From IMG/VR virus record IMGVR_UViG_3300035670_000014, positions 106,949 through 170,948 of that record: DNA of 64,000 bases, one strand, 5' to 3'. The DNA is from a virus. Positions within the stretch are counted from its first letter, which is position 1. The number at the start of each line of letters is the position of its first letter. The position numbers and the translations under genes were made by a program. Shown piece after piece: positions 27,415 to 36,017 of the stretch. The notes under the pieces are model-generated. The model made no database searches and was not told the DNA's origin. It saw only the letters and a list, made by a program, of their open reading frames with translations.

Positions 27415-27591
27415 AAGAAAAAAGCCCAATCTTGCGACTGAGCTTAATCCCCACCTTCGGTGTATGTTTCGTGGTCTCATCACTCCAACCGCCACTTTCA
27501 GCGGGCCTTGGCAGGCGACGTGTTTCGGTTGTTCCTTGCCTAAGGGAAGCCTAGGTCATAATCTTGACCAATAGAAAAACCCCGAAGGGGT
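27415..27591 (-). ncRNA. Candidate structured RNA (R2)
   Basis: About 170 nt from the hairpin ACCCC-TTCG-GGGGT (27579-27591, followed by TTTTTCTATT, itself terminator-like) to a terminator AGCTCAGTC-GCAA-GATTGGGCT with TTTTTTCTT (27415-27445). Inside: GGTCA/TGACC leader hairpin, CCGC/GTGG arm and CACC-GAA-GGTG. No ORF with a ribosome-binding site. The function is unknown. Confidence 0.5.
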
Positions 27592-27603
27592 GCATGTCTT
27601 TAT

Positions 27604-27867
27604 AAGAAAAATACCCAACCTGCAGATTGAGTAAATTTCCGAAGAGTGGCCACTCTTCTACCCGAATACCAGAGCCTCTGGTGTTCCCCTCGGGTCAGGG
27701 GGGCTTTGACATGCCAAAATTATTCTCCCCAAGTTGTCAGCTTGGGGACCCAGTTGTCGCTGGGATGGGGACTTCGCTCCCTGGGGTGACAGCCTCCCCT
27801 TGGGTTCGTATGCACGGTATCAGCGTGCTTAGATACGAAGAACATACCATGGTACCCGAAGGGTACC
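27604..27867 (-). ncRNA. Candidate structured RNA (R3)
   Basis: About 260 nt from the 5' hairpin GGTACCC-TTCG-GGGTACC (27851-27867) to a terminator ACTCAATC-TGCA-GGTTGGGT with ATTTTTC (27604-27632). Very dense helices: TTCGTAT/ATACGAA enclosing GCACG/CGTGC, GGGGAGGCTGTCACCCC, GGGA/TCCC, CCCAG/CTGGG, CCCCAAG/CTTGGGG, CCCCT/AGGGG, ACCAGAGGCTCTGGT and GAAGAGTGGCCACTCTTC. Overlapping frames on both strands lack start signals. It is the best structured-RNA candidate of the series. Confidence 0.6.
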
Positions 27868-27901
27868 TGCAGTAAAAGCGGCGTATACAAATCTTTTCTT
27901 C

Positions 27902-28098
27902 TAGAAAAAAATACCCGCCTAGCGGAGTTCCAATAGTCAAACTATAAGTCTAACTACAAAGGAAAAGAGAACCCCTGCTCGCACCGCCACCTCCAATGGG
28001 AGATGACAGACACGACAGGGGGAGGTTCGCTGCGCTAGACTAGGCAGGCCTCATGTGGCGGGGGGACCACACTCACAAGAAGGCACCCGAAGGGTGCC
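27902..28098 (-). ncRNA. Candidate structured RNA (R4)
   Basis: About 195 nt from the 5' hairpin GGCACCC-TTCG-GGGTGCC (28082-28098) to a terminator ACTCCGC-TAG-GCGGGT with ATTTTTTT (27902-27928). Helices: TGTGG/CCACA leader hairpin, long-range CCCCTG/CAGGGG, and CTCC-CATT-GGAG. No ORF with a ribosome-binding site. The sequence just after the T-run (CTAGAAGAAAAG, TTTGTATACGCCG) resembles the one after R0. Confidence 0.5.
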
Positions 28099-28150
28099 TG
28101 CAAGTGTGTCCGAATGTCCGGCCGGCAGGGTGTCCGGCAGGGTGTGCGGA

Positions 28151-28165
28151 GCCCGCGAAGCGGGC
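28151..28165 (-). terminator. Hairpin after the giant gene
   Basis: GCCCGC-TTC-GCGGGC 12 nt after the stop of the 28178 gene; no T-run, so termination is uncertain. Confidence 0.4.
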
Positions 28166-28177
28166 AAGCTAGCGGAG

Positions 28178-31100
28178 TTATTCCTTGAAGAACTTCTCCA
28201 CGTACTTCTTGGCCGCAAGCTTGACTTTTGGCAGATTTGCAACCTTACACAGAAGCTGGCCAAGGTGATTCTCACCTTTACCCTTACACTTACCCCAGAA
28301 GGTATCACCCCAGTGGTTATTTTCCACAGGAGTAACTTTGCCGCCCGAAGTTGCAGCGTAAAGGCGAAAAGCCAAATACATTCCTTCTGGAGTATCTGCT
28401 TGGTCAGCAAACTTAGACTCCAGGATGCAGTACATGACATCTAACCTTAAAGCCTCCCAGGTTGCCATTGCATCAGGTGAAGAAGGCTTAAAGTCCTTAG
28501 CCTTCTTCTTTGCCGTGTACCCGTTGTCAGTAGGAAGAATAGTGTTTTCTTCTTGATTGAGAATATTACACTTAATCCACTGATACAAGGTCTCACTTGA
28601 GGCAAAGACAACACCATCTGCCACTACGGAGCACGGATACATGTTAGACATAAACTCAAAGTCCTTAGACTTAAAGTTATCAGTCTCACTGATTACCAGT
28701 TGTCCATAGTGGCTCTTTCGAGCTGAAGGCTCGTGCTCGGTCGACTTATTTGCCAGCTTCAACAAGATGTCACCGTGACACTTCTTGGGTGCACACCAGC
28801 ACACTAAGTCCTTGCCTTTCAATTCATGCAAAGATTTCATGAGTTCTGGTTGTTGTACTACCCAGTCAGCGTACTTCTCCACAGCTTCGTCTCGCGTCTG
28901 ACACTTCCACTTGGCTGATGTTTCAGCCTGGTGGCTAAATGGATTACCCCACTTAGTAGGGCGTCCAATGTAGACTGCGGTTTCGGGAGCCGTGTTGGCA
29001 TGCTTGTTGTGCACCACTGGCAAGCCAGGAGGAGTCGGAGGCGTGTCATTAACAACACCAACCAAAGACACATGACGAGCATTCTTCTTGCCCAAGGCAA
29101 GATACTTGTCATAGGTGTCCTTAACACCTCCAATTGGTCCGTTCTCCCCAAAGGTAAAGGCAATCAAGAAGTCCGAATCTTCCGCAATCAGAGTATTGCG
29201 ATCAAACAGGCCCTTGATCTCTCCACTCTGGAAAGTTACCTGGTGCCGCTCATCCCGAGGATCATTCCAGTAGGTATTAACCATTGCCTGGATGTCCTCA
29301 AGAGACCAGGACTGGCTTTCGCCGTCAGTCATGGCAAGGCTAAACTGCCGGTGATACTTATTCATGGCATCACCTGCGTCGTTTGCCTCTTTGACAGTAA
29401 AGGCATTATTCTCAAACTCAGCACCAAGGTGCAAAGTAAGAGCTTCAACCTCTGCGCCCATGAGGAGGGATATTGCAACATGGTCAGACCAAGCCGCACC
29501 TCCACTGACAAGACGAATCGCCTCGGCACCAGTTGCAGCCTTAATTGCTGCAACAGCCTTCTTGGTGCGCTCAACCATGAACAAGAAATGTTCTTTGGTC
29601 AAGTTCTCACCGCGGCCAGCGGTGCCAATAACACCCAGAGTCACCGTCTTCTCAGGCAAACGGTAGTAGCCGTCGATGTCCTCGGTGCGATTATCGCCAT
29701 CGCCGTCAAAAGTGACGACATAACGACTCTCATCGTTCCCAAGGAAGCTGATACCAGAGTAACCAGCTGCCTTCACTCGTGTGAAGAAGGCGTTGCTGTT
29801 GTCCCCTGGATTCAGCAGGTCGAACGGCTTACCAGTCTCCCGGTAGTGCTCAGACCGCAGCTGCTCGTAGGCCGCCCTTCCATCCTTGGACAGTCTAACC
29901 AAGAAGTTGGTAAGGTCAACCTTACGGGAGTCAATCTGACTTCCATAGGTCTTTGCCTCCTCCTTGTCCTCGGTCCAGTACTGGAATTCACGTCCATCGC
30001 TCCTACCATGAAGACCCTGATAGACAGTGACCTCAGCAGCAACTTCTGGTTCGACTTCTACTTCTGCTGGCCCTGGCTCAGGATCAGAGCCACTACAGAA
30101 GTCAAGAGACAGCTGATAGCGGTAGGAGTGACAGCCACTTCCATCTTCATCTCCGTAGAACCAGAACAAAAGAGGCTCTGAGAAATGGTGCAGGAAGTGC
30201 TCCATGAAAGCTTCATCCATGTCCCCTTGTTCCTCGAAGTACCCTACCTCAATGTAGAGGCCAGTATAGCCTCTCTTCTTGAGGTACAGGAAGAATTCAC
30301 CATCAGACTTCAGGTCCTCAATGAAGTCTTCACGAGTCTGCAGTGACTTAACATCAAGGCAGTACTCGATGTGGATCTTGAGGAGCTGACGAAGGCTGCT
30401 GGGCGACTCAATGACCAGCATAGCCGACCTATCAAAGACTCTATAGTCTCCGACGCCTGCCATGGAAGCTTGACTAGCAAGCCAGGTCGAGAAGTCCTCT
30501 TCCTCTTCCTCATCCCCCTCGTAGTACTTAGACGCAAGGATAAGGTTTGGATCAGGATCTGTAAATGGATGCCTATAAGTAGGCACTTCCACTTCAGGTT
30601 CCGCCTTCACCTCAGTCTTGATCTCGACTACCTCAGACTCGACAACCTCAGGCTTAGCCTCGACAACTTCAGCCTCGATCACCTCACTGTAAGTGAAGTC
30701 CTCGACTGCCACATCTTCGAGACCATCGAAGTCGTAGTTGTCGAAGTCCACATCAGTGTGATAGCCGATGGGGCCTGAGGTGTAGTCCACCTGCTCAACC
30801 GAAGGAGCGAACTCCGACAGGTCCAGCTTGCCGAGAGGAGAAACCTCGCCCTCAAATGCAACCGTGACCTTAAAGGTCGGGTGCAGAACCTGCACCGCTG
30901 GGTTGCTTGCCTTGGTATTCCCGGTCACATCAGTTTCGATGCTGATGACACGGTACTTGTCAAGGCCCTTGTGGGAGATAAACTCCTCAAGCAGCTCGGG
31001 GGTGACGACCTTCGTGTCTTTGAAGAAATCCCTGAAGGCCGTGTTGATCAAGGTTGTAGCACCCCTCTCAACCCTCAGCTTGCCAAGGAAATTCTCACCC

Positions 31101-34100
31101 TTGGTCTTGAGGATTCCACCACGCAGAACGTCACTCAGAAGCTGACCAACAACCTCAGAGTTGATCTGAGAAGCAACCTCAGAATCAAGCACGAAGGCAT
31201 CGCCAAACTCTGACTTCCGCTTGACCATCGGGGTCTTGATGTCAAGTCCCAACTCAGCCACGTCAGGCCCCTTGCCATTGATGAAGGCAAAGTAGGCCTT
31301 CCCGAAGTCCTTATACTCGTCGTTAAACGAGAAACCAAGGACAACGGTGCTCTGAGGAGCGGAAGCGCCCAGGACATTCAGGGCCTTGAGCGAGTAGACC
31401 CAAGGACCCTCAGGCAGGCCGTCAGCAGACATGACCGGCGTCCCGTCCTCATTCAGGTAGTTGCCCACATACAGAGTGTGGATGGGCAGCTTGTCAACCT
31501 GAATTGAACCGAAGCTCCGGCGGCCGCTCTTGATGAACTGCTCGCAGGAAAGCGCCCGCTCAGGATTGGCCTGGTCAGTCTTGAACGCGTTCGCACGCTT
31601 GACCAGCTGGAGGAAGGTCCAGAGGGCAAAGCGCAGCTTGCCAGACTCATTCCAGGCATGCCACTCCTTGAGCCAGGCCTGCTCGACAGCTGCCCTTGCA
31701 CGGATTCGGCTCTTCTTGTCAAGAGGAAGAGCTTCAACCTGGGCAATCTTGTCGAATCGACCCCTGTTCAAGCGAGAGCAGAAGTCTGCAAAACCTGCAA
31801 TCTCTGCCTCGTGGGTGCCAAGGGCAGCCTCAAGCTGAAGCCAGGGTGACTCCTCAAGAGTCTGCTCGACCTGCTCGAAGGCGATCCGCAACACGGAATC
31901 CTTGTACTTCTCGAACAAGTCAAAGACCCATGAAGTAGCACGCTCAACCTTCACGTTCTTGAACGCAAAGTGCAGTGCCTTGATGCCCTGACCGGTCGCA
32001 GCATCACCCTCCTGAAGGAGCTGACTCTGCCCAGCAAAAGGAGCCGCAAAGGCCGCAATGCCACGCTTCATCAGCCAGCCAGGGAAGTAGAACTTCATCT
32101 GGCTTGCAGGCAGCATGTGCATGCTGTACGAGACGGTAGTTTCACCCTCGTACTTTTCGACCTTCTTGCTCGGGTCGCCGAACAGAGCAAGGCCCATGTA
32201 CATGGAAACAGACCAGATCATCTGCATGACCTTTACTGCCTCCGGCACATTCTGACCCTGAGTGTCGGCGTCGATGACGTTCGACAGCATCTCTGACATG
32301 GTCAGCAAGATGAGGTCGAGGTAGGTCAAGGACTTCCACTCACCGTTCGGGTCAAGGCCATCAGACTCAATTACTGACCTGACGTTTGCCCTGAGGTTAA
32401 ACTTGTCACCAAAGTGAACAAGCCCCTGCATGATGGCACCCATCAGCATCTGCACGTTAGCTGCAGTACCAGTGGTGCCCTTCATGTTCTCCAGTGCAAA
32501 GATTGCACTGTCGACCCTCTCCAGAGGAGAGCTGAACACCCGGAGGTTGCCGCTCGTGTCAAGTGCACCCTCGGTGAAGTACCTCTCGGCAAACTGCAGC
32601 TTCGCCATGTTCATGATGAACGCAGTCAAGCCGACTGGGATAGTCGAAGGGGGAAGCTTGGCATTCGTTTTACCTTCTGCCTGCTTCCTATTCCTCCGCT
32701 CCTCAGCCTTCAGGTGAGCGTTGTTCAGCTCCTTGAGGACGAAGTCGTTGGCTGCCCTGTCTCCAACAAGGTCACGAACCAAAGCCTCGTCGTCTCCGCC
32801 AAAGCCAAAGGAGTACCAGCCTTTGAAGTCAAAGCGGGTATCCAGTGCCATGTGCCGGAACTGACCGACCTGAGAGTTCAGGAAGTCAAGAGCCACCTTC
32901 CTCTTCTCCTCGCCGGGAGTCATGGCAATAATGGCCTGCTTCTTGCGCTCCTGGAAGCGGATGCAAGACTTGGCCAAGTCGCCGTGAATCTCCGCCATCC
33001 GGTCGTCAAGGTCTGCACCGTCCTGTGCCTTGAAGAAGATTTCAAAGGCCTCAGGAGTTGGCATGACCCAGCGGCACCCGACTGGCACCGAGTCCATTGG
33101 GACAAGGATACCCCATGCTCCCGACTTGAAAGTCGAAGGGTTCCGGTAATAGAACACCAACGGGGAGCCATGCAGACCCATGATCCGGTTGTAATCTGCA
33201 GTGTTGCAGAAAATAACCCGGTTGTAATCATAGGTCAAGCCAAGTGGCTTGAGGTGATTCTCGACCAGAGACTTAATCTGCTCCTCAGATACTGCATTCT
33301 TATATGCAGACCAAAGAGCCTTCGTCTCGTCCTTGACGTTGAGCTTCATCACCTCAGCTACGGCCTCAAACATCAGGCCAGGGTGCACCTGCGGATACAC
33401 CGACTCAGCGATCTTGGTATACACCATCTCGCCGTTGGCGTTTGGCATCTTCAATGCCAAGGGCAGTCGGGTCCTTGCAGGGTCCATTGCCTGATTGGTG
33501 AGCTGGTTCATGATTGGCGCTACCAGCTGAGGCAGAGGAATGCCGTTCCCAATCACCTTAGCAGTCCCACCGAGGACCTCCTTGAGGCGGCTCGCAGCGA
33601 GGAGTGCGTCAGCAACGCCTTCAGGCTCTGACTCATCCCCATCCATGAGGTCGGTGAAGATCTCAGAGTCAAGCTCTGACATTTCGTTCTTCACTCTCAG
33701 GTTGGAGAGAATCTCCTCAAGGCGGGTCGTTGCATCCTCTTCAATCTTCTTGAAGATGTCAATGACCGCCGGATCCCTCAGGTCAAACCCGTTGATCAGG
33801 CTCTGAGTGTCAGTGCAGACACCCTTACGAGCCTTCGGGACACCCGAGTTCAGGATGATCGTAGCTCGATCATCTGACCAGGTGGGGCAGATTTCACCCT
33901 TTGACCCGTAGGCAATCATGTCCTTCCCAGTAGCCTTCATGAACTCTGGAGACATGATGTGGAAGCCACCCTTCACCATGAAGTTGGTGAAGTAGGCTCG
34001 GCCAATGAGGATCTTCCCATCGAGCTTGCCTGCCTTGAGGTCAGCCAGATAGTCCTGAGGCAGCACGAGAGCCATGAGGCGGCGAGAGACAAACACCACG

Positions 34101-35188
34101 CCGTCATAGATCTCATCGGCAAGCATTGCTGCCTTAGCCTTCTCGAACAGGCTGTCACCGTTAACTGGCTTGACGACCAGGACAGAGTCCTTAAGAGCAT
34201 TAAGCTTGAAGGTCTGCCCTTCCAGCTTGTAGCTCTTATTGAACTCAACGACCTTGCCACGGAGCAAGTTCGGCGCAAAGTACTGAGAAATGTACTTCTG
34301 CGCCTTCGCTGCAGCCTGCACCTGCTTCGCCGGTGAGCCGTCCTCTTTGACCTTCACTCCATAGACGCAAGAAGCAAGCTTCATTGCTTCGTCGTCAGTT
34401 GCCTTAGACAAGGCATCATTGGTCAAGTTGAGGAACAAGCAGGTGGGGTTGACATCGGGAGTCTTATCAATTCCCTTGTCGCTCTCCTCCCAGGTCTCCC
34501 CAGCGGCCTCAGCTGCCTTCCGCTTCAACTCCCTGAGCTGCTTCTTCTCAGCCTTCTTGGAGGCCTCGATTCGTCGCTCATAGAGTGAGTCCATCGAGTC
34601 TTTGCTGAGAGCATTGACCAGAGAGGTCCTGGCAGCAACCTCGACCTGCTCGGACCCATAGTTGGTCTGAATCAGGTTGAGTGTTGCCCATGCCTGAGCA
34701 AGCTCGCCCGCAGTCAGGTGGCGCAGGTCGCCGTGCTTCTTCAGACAGTCAAGCGCTCGCTTGACCGTGAAGTAGAAGTCAATGCTTGCGCCTGAGCTTG
34801 GAGCCCGGTGCAGGTGATGCAAAGACTTCTGCCAGACATTGACGTCGCCAGGCTTCACGTTAAACGGCTTAAAGCCGTAAAACTTCTCAAAAGCGGCCAT
34901 GATTTCTGCCGTCTTCTGAGCATACGGTGCCATGGAGTCAACGTGGACCTTGTAGGCCACCTTGGCATCTTTCTCGTCAAATCCTGGCCAGTTGAAAAGC
35001 TCAGGAGACGTCAGGTTGAGTCCAACCTTATGCCCAAGCAGAACACGGATCATTGCCACTGCCGCAGGCAATACGAGGGACTTGTAGTCTTCCTCGTTGC
35101 AGCGGATAGCCTCGATGTTCTCAGACTTCAGCGTCTTGAAGAGTTCGAGTGCCTGGTCATTGGCTACTTCTACTTTCACTTCGCTCAT
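28178..35188 (-). CDS. Giant multidomain protein with ART-like, SLOG-like, DUF4326 and NADAR domains
   Basis: 2,336 residues from ATG 35188 (CAGGAGGGTCTC upstream); an in-frame ATG lies 29 codons earlier. The C-terminal third has four recognisable modules. ~1720-1835: VTVYQGLHGRS, FQYWTEDKEEAKTYGSQ, then VKAAGYSGISFLG, like an ADP-ribosyltransferase fold. ~1845-2055: LGVIGTAGRGE, RLVSGGAAWSDHVAISL, FDRNTLIAEDSDFLIAFTFG, a SLOG-type nucleotide-binding domain. ~2070-2160: YIGRPTKWGNPF, DEAVEKYADW, LVCWCAPKKCHGD (DUF4326). ~2165-2336: FEFMSNMYPCSVVADGVVFA, SSETLYQWIKCN, NHWGDTFWGKCKGKGENHLG (NADAR, YbiA-like). SLOG, DUF4326 and NADAR are linked in the literature to NAD/ADP-ribose metabolism. The N-terminal ~1,480 residues are mostly unassigned; a DGADLDDRM motif near 725 may be RNA-polymerase-like (see findings). 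Acidic VEAKPEVVESEVVE linkers join the parts. Confidence 0.75.
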   Translation of the reverse strand: MSEVKVEVANDQALELFKTLKSENIEAIRCNEEDYKSLVLPAAVAMIRVLLGHKVGLNLTSPELFNWPGFDEKDAKVAYKVHVDSMAPYAQKTAEIMAAFEKFYGFKPFNVKPGDVNVWQKSLHHLHRAPSSGASIDFYFTVKRALDCLKKHGDLRHLTAGELAQAWATLNLIQTNYGSEQVEVAARTSLVNALSKDSMDSLYERRIEASKKAEKKQLRELKRKAAEAAGETWEESDKGIDKTPDVNPTCLFLNLTNDALSKATDDEAMKLASCVYGVKVKEDGSPAKQVQAAAKAQKYISQYFAPNLLRGKVVEFNKSYKLEGQTFKLNALKDSVLVVKPVNGDSLFEKAKAAMLADEIYDGVVFVSRRLMALVLPQDYLADLKAGKLDGKILIGRAYFTNFMVKGGFHIMSPEFMKATGKDMIAYGSKGEICPTWSDDRATIILNSGVPKARKGVCTDTQSLINGFDLRDPAVIDIFKKIEEDATTRLEEILSNLRVKNEMSELDSEIFTDLMDGDESEPEGVADALLAASRLKEVLGGTAKVIGNGIPLPQLVAPIMNQLTNQAMDPARTRLPLALKMPNANGEMVYTKIAESVYPQVHPGLMFEAVAEVMKLNVKDETKALWSAYKNAVSEEQIKSLVENHLKPLGLTYDYNRVIFCNTADYNRIMGLHGSPLVFYYRNPSTFKSGAWGILVPMDSVPVGCRWVMPTPEAFEIFFKAQDGADLDDRMAEIHGDLAKSCIRFQERKKQAIIAMTPGEEKRKVALDFLNSQVGQFRHMALDTRFDFKGWYSFGFGGDDEALVRDLVGDRAANDFVLKELNNAHLKAEERRNRKQAEGKTNAKLPPSTIPVGLTAFIMNMAKLQFAERYFTEGALDTSGNLRVFSSPLERVDSAIFALENMKGTTGTAANVQMLMGAIMQGLVHFGDKFNLRANVRSVIESDGLDPNGEWKSLTYLDLILLTMSEMLSNVIDADTQGQNVPEAVKVMQMIWSVSMYMGLALFGDPSKKVEKYEGETTVSYSMHMLPASQMKFYFPGWLMKRGIAAFAAPFAGQSQLLQEGDAATGQGIKALHFAFKNVKVERATSWVFDLFEKYKDSVLRIAFEQVEQTLEESPWLQLEAALGTHEAEIAGFADFCSRLNRGRFDKIAQVEALPLDKKSRIRARAAVEQAWLKEWHAWNESGKLRFALWTFLQLVKRANAFKTDQANPERALSCEQFIKSGRRSFGSIQVDKLPIHTLYVGNYLNEDGTPVMSADGLPEGPWVYSLKALNVLGASAPQSTVVLGFSFNDEYKDFGKAYFAFINGKGPDVAELGLDIKTPMVKRKSEFGDAFVLDSEVASQINSEVVGQLLSDVLRGGILKTKGENFLGKLRVERGATTLINTAFRDFFKDTKVVTPELLEEFISHKGLDKYRVISIETDVTGNTKASNPAVQVLHPTFKVTVAFEGEVSPLGKLDLSEFAPSVEQVDYTSGPIGYHTDVDFDNYDFDGLEDVAVEDFTYSEVIEAEVVEAKPEVVESEVVEIKTEVKAEPEVEVPTYRHPFTDPDPNLILASKYYEGDEEEEEDFSTWLASQASMAGVGDYRVFDRSAMLVIESPSSLRQLLKIHIEYCLDVKSLQTREDFIEDLKSDGEFFLYLKKRGYTGLYIEVGYFEEQGDMDEAFMEHFLHHFSEPLLFWFYGDEDGSGCHSYRYQLSLDFCSGSDPEPGPAEVEVEPEVAAEVTVYQGLHGRSDGREFQYWTEDKEEAKTYGSQIDSRKVDLTNFLVRLSKDGRAAYEQLRSEHYRETGKPFDLLNPGDNSNAFFTRVKAAGYSGISFLGNDESRYVVTFDGDGDNRTEDIDGYYRLPEKTVTLGVIGTAGRGENLTKEHFLFMVERTKKAVAAIKAATGAEAIRLVSGGAAWSDHVAISLLMGAEVEALTLHLGAEFENNAFTVKEANDAGDAMNKYHRQFSLAMTDGESQSWSLEDIQAMVNTYWNDPRDERHQVTFQSGEIKGLFDRNTLIAEDSDFLIAFTFGENGPIGGVKDTYDKYLALGKKNARHVSLVGVVNDTPPTPPGLPVVHNKHANTAPETAVYIGRPTKWGNPFSHQAETSAKWKCQTRDEAVEKYADWVVQQPELMKSLHELKGKDLVCWCAPKKCHGDILLKLANKSTEHEPSARKSHYGQLVISETDNFKSKDFEFMSNMYPCSVVADGVVFASSETLYQWIKCNILNQEENTILPTDNGYTAKKKAKDFKPSSPDAMATWEALRLDVMYCILESKFADQADTPEGMYLAFRLYAATSGGKVTPVENNHWGDTFWGKCKGKGENHLGQLLCKVANLPKVKLAAKKYVEKFFKE

Positions 35189-35271
35189 GAGACCCTCCTG
35201 GTCTACGTGGGGTTGGTTCCCCTGGTCATTTGCATCCGGCAGACTATCTGCCTTTTGCACAGTAATAATTG

Positions 35272-35967
35272 TCATGACTTGGCCTTAGGCTCGGCTAAGC
35301 AGGGTGACTGCAAACCCTCCGAAGGAGGGTCGGGCCATGCTTGCTCTGTATCCAGAGCAAGGTAAGCAGCCTCGGCAGCTGCCTGCTCCTCAAGCTGGCA
35401 GTCGTGCATCCACTGGTCGAACATTGCCTGAGACCAAGCAAGCTCGTCATCATCAGTGAAGTGCCTAGACCTGTCCGCTGCAGCAGGTACTTGCTCGACC
35501 CACTTCTCCAAAGCTCGTTCCAGTTCCCATCGCTGGAATTCCAGGTTTGGCCAGTCATTGCCAAGGAACAGGGAACAGCCCATGGCCGAGGGCAAGCTGG
35601 CCATAGAGAAGACCTCAGCCTCCTCCTCAACATGCCACTGATCGTAGCTGTTAATGGCTTGAGCCCAGCGGATTCGGACCCCGCAGCTCAGAACCTGCCC
35701 TTTTTCCTGAGCCTGAGCCCACTCGATCTGCTCTCGCAGCTCCGAGTAGTACTCATCCCAGTCGTGCATGGTAGCGTAAGATACGCCACCCACTGCAACC
35801 TCAGTGTTGAGGCTGTAGAAGTGCGAATCCTGACGCAACATCTCTGCCGCGACCTCGGCTGCTTCCTCAGTAGTTTCCCACTGAGCAAGGAGATCAGGGC
35901 ACTCGTCCGCCTTACTGGCCTTGAACTTACCCACAATCATAGAGATCATAAGCTTAAAGTATTTCAT
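35272..35967 (-). CDS. Hypothetical acidic protein
   Basis: 231 residues from ATG 35967 (CGAGGG upstream; the open frame extends 13 codons further). The N-terminus KYFKLMISMIVGKF is hydrophobic, and the rest is helical, Trp- and Glu-rich (DEYYSELREQIEWAQAQEKG; RWELERALEKWVEQVPAA; AWSQAMFDQWMHDCQLEEQA). Not recognised. It lies directly upstream of the giant gene on the same strand (83-nt gap) and probably shares its transcript. Confidence 0.6.
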   Translation of the reverse strand: MKYFKLMISMIVGKFKASKADECPDLLAQWETTEEAAEVAAEMLRQDSHFYSLNTEVAVGGVSYATMHDWDEYYSELREQIEWAQAQEKGQVLSCGVRIRWAQAINSYDQWHVEEEAEVFSMASLPSAMGCSLFLGNDWPNLEFQRWELERALEKWVEQVPAAADRSRHFTDDDELAWSQAMFDQWMHDCQLEEQAAAEAAYLALDTEQAWPDPPSEGLQSPCLAEPKAKS

Positions 35968-36017
35968 TTTATTACCCTCGTGTTGTTTGGTTTGCTGGTT
36001 GAGCAAAGACTGGCTGC

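Noticed and set aside
27450-27530. Hammerhead-ribozyme-like string GTGATGAG...CGAAAC in R2
   Set aside because: The essential C of CUGANGA is replaced by G and stem II would be a single base pair, so a functional hammerhead is unlikely.
27627-27940. Short frames on both strands in R3 (82 codons plus, 67 codons minus)
   Set aside because: Neither has a ribosome-binding site, and the DNA is dominated by palindromes that explain the open frames.
28931-34336. Long plus-strand frames opposite the giant gene (e.g. 416 and 405 codons)
   Set aside because: They are antisense shadows of a GC-rich coding region; the minus-strand frame holds recognisable domains, the antisense ones none.
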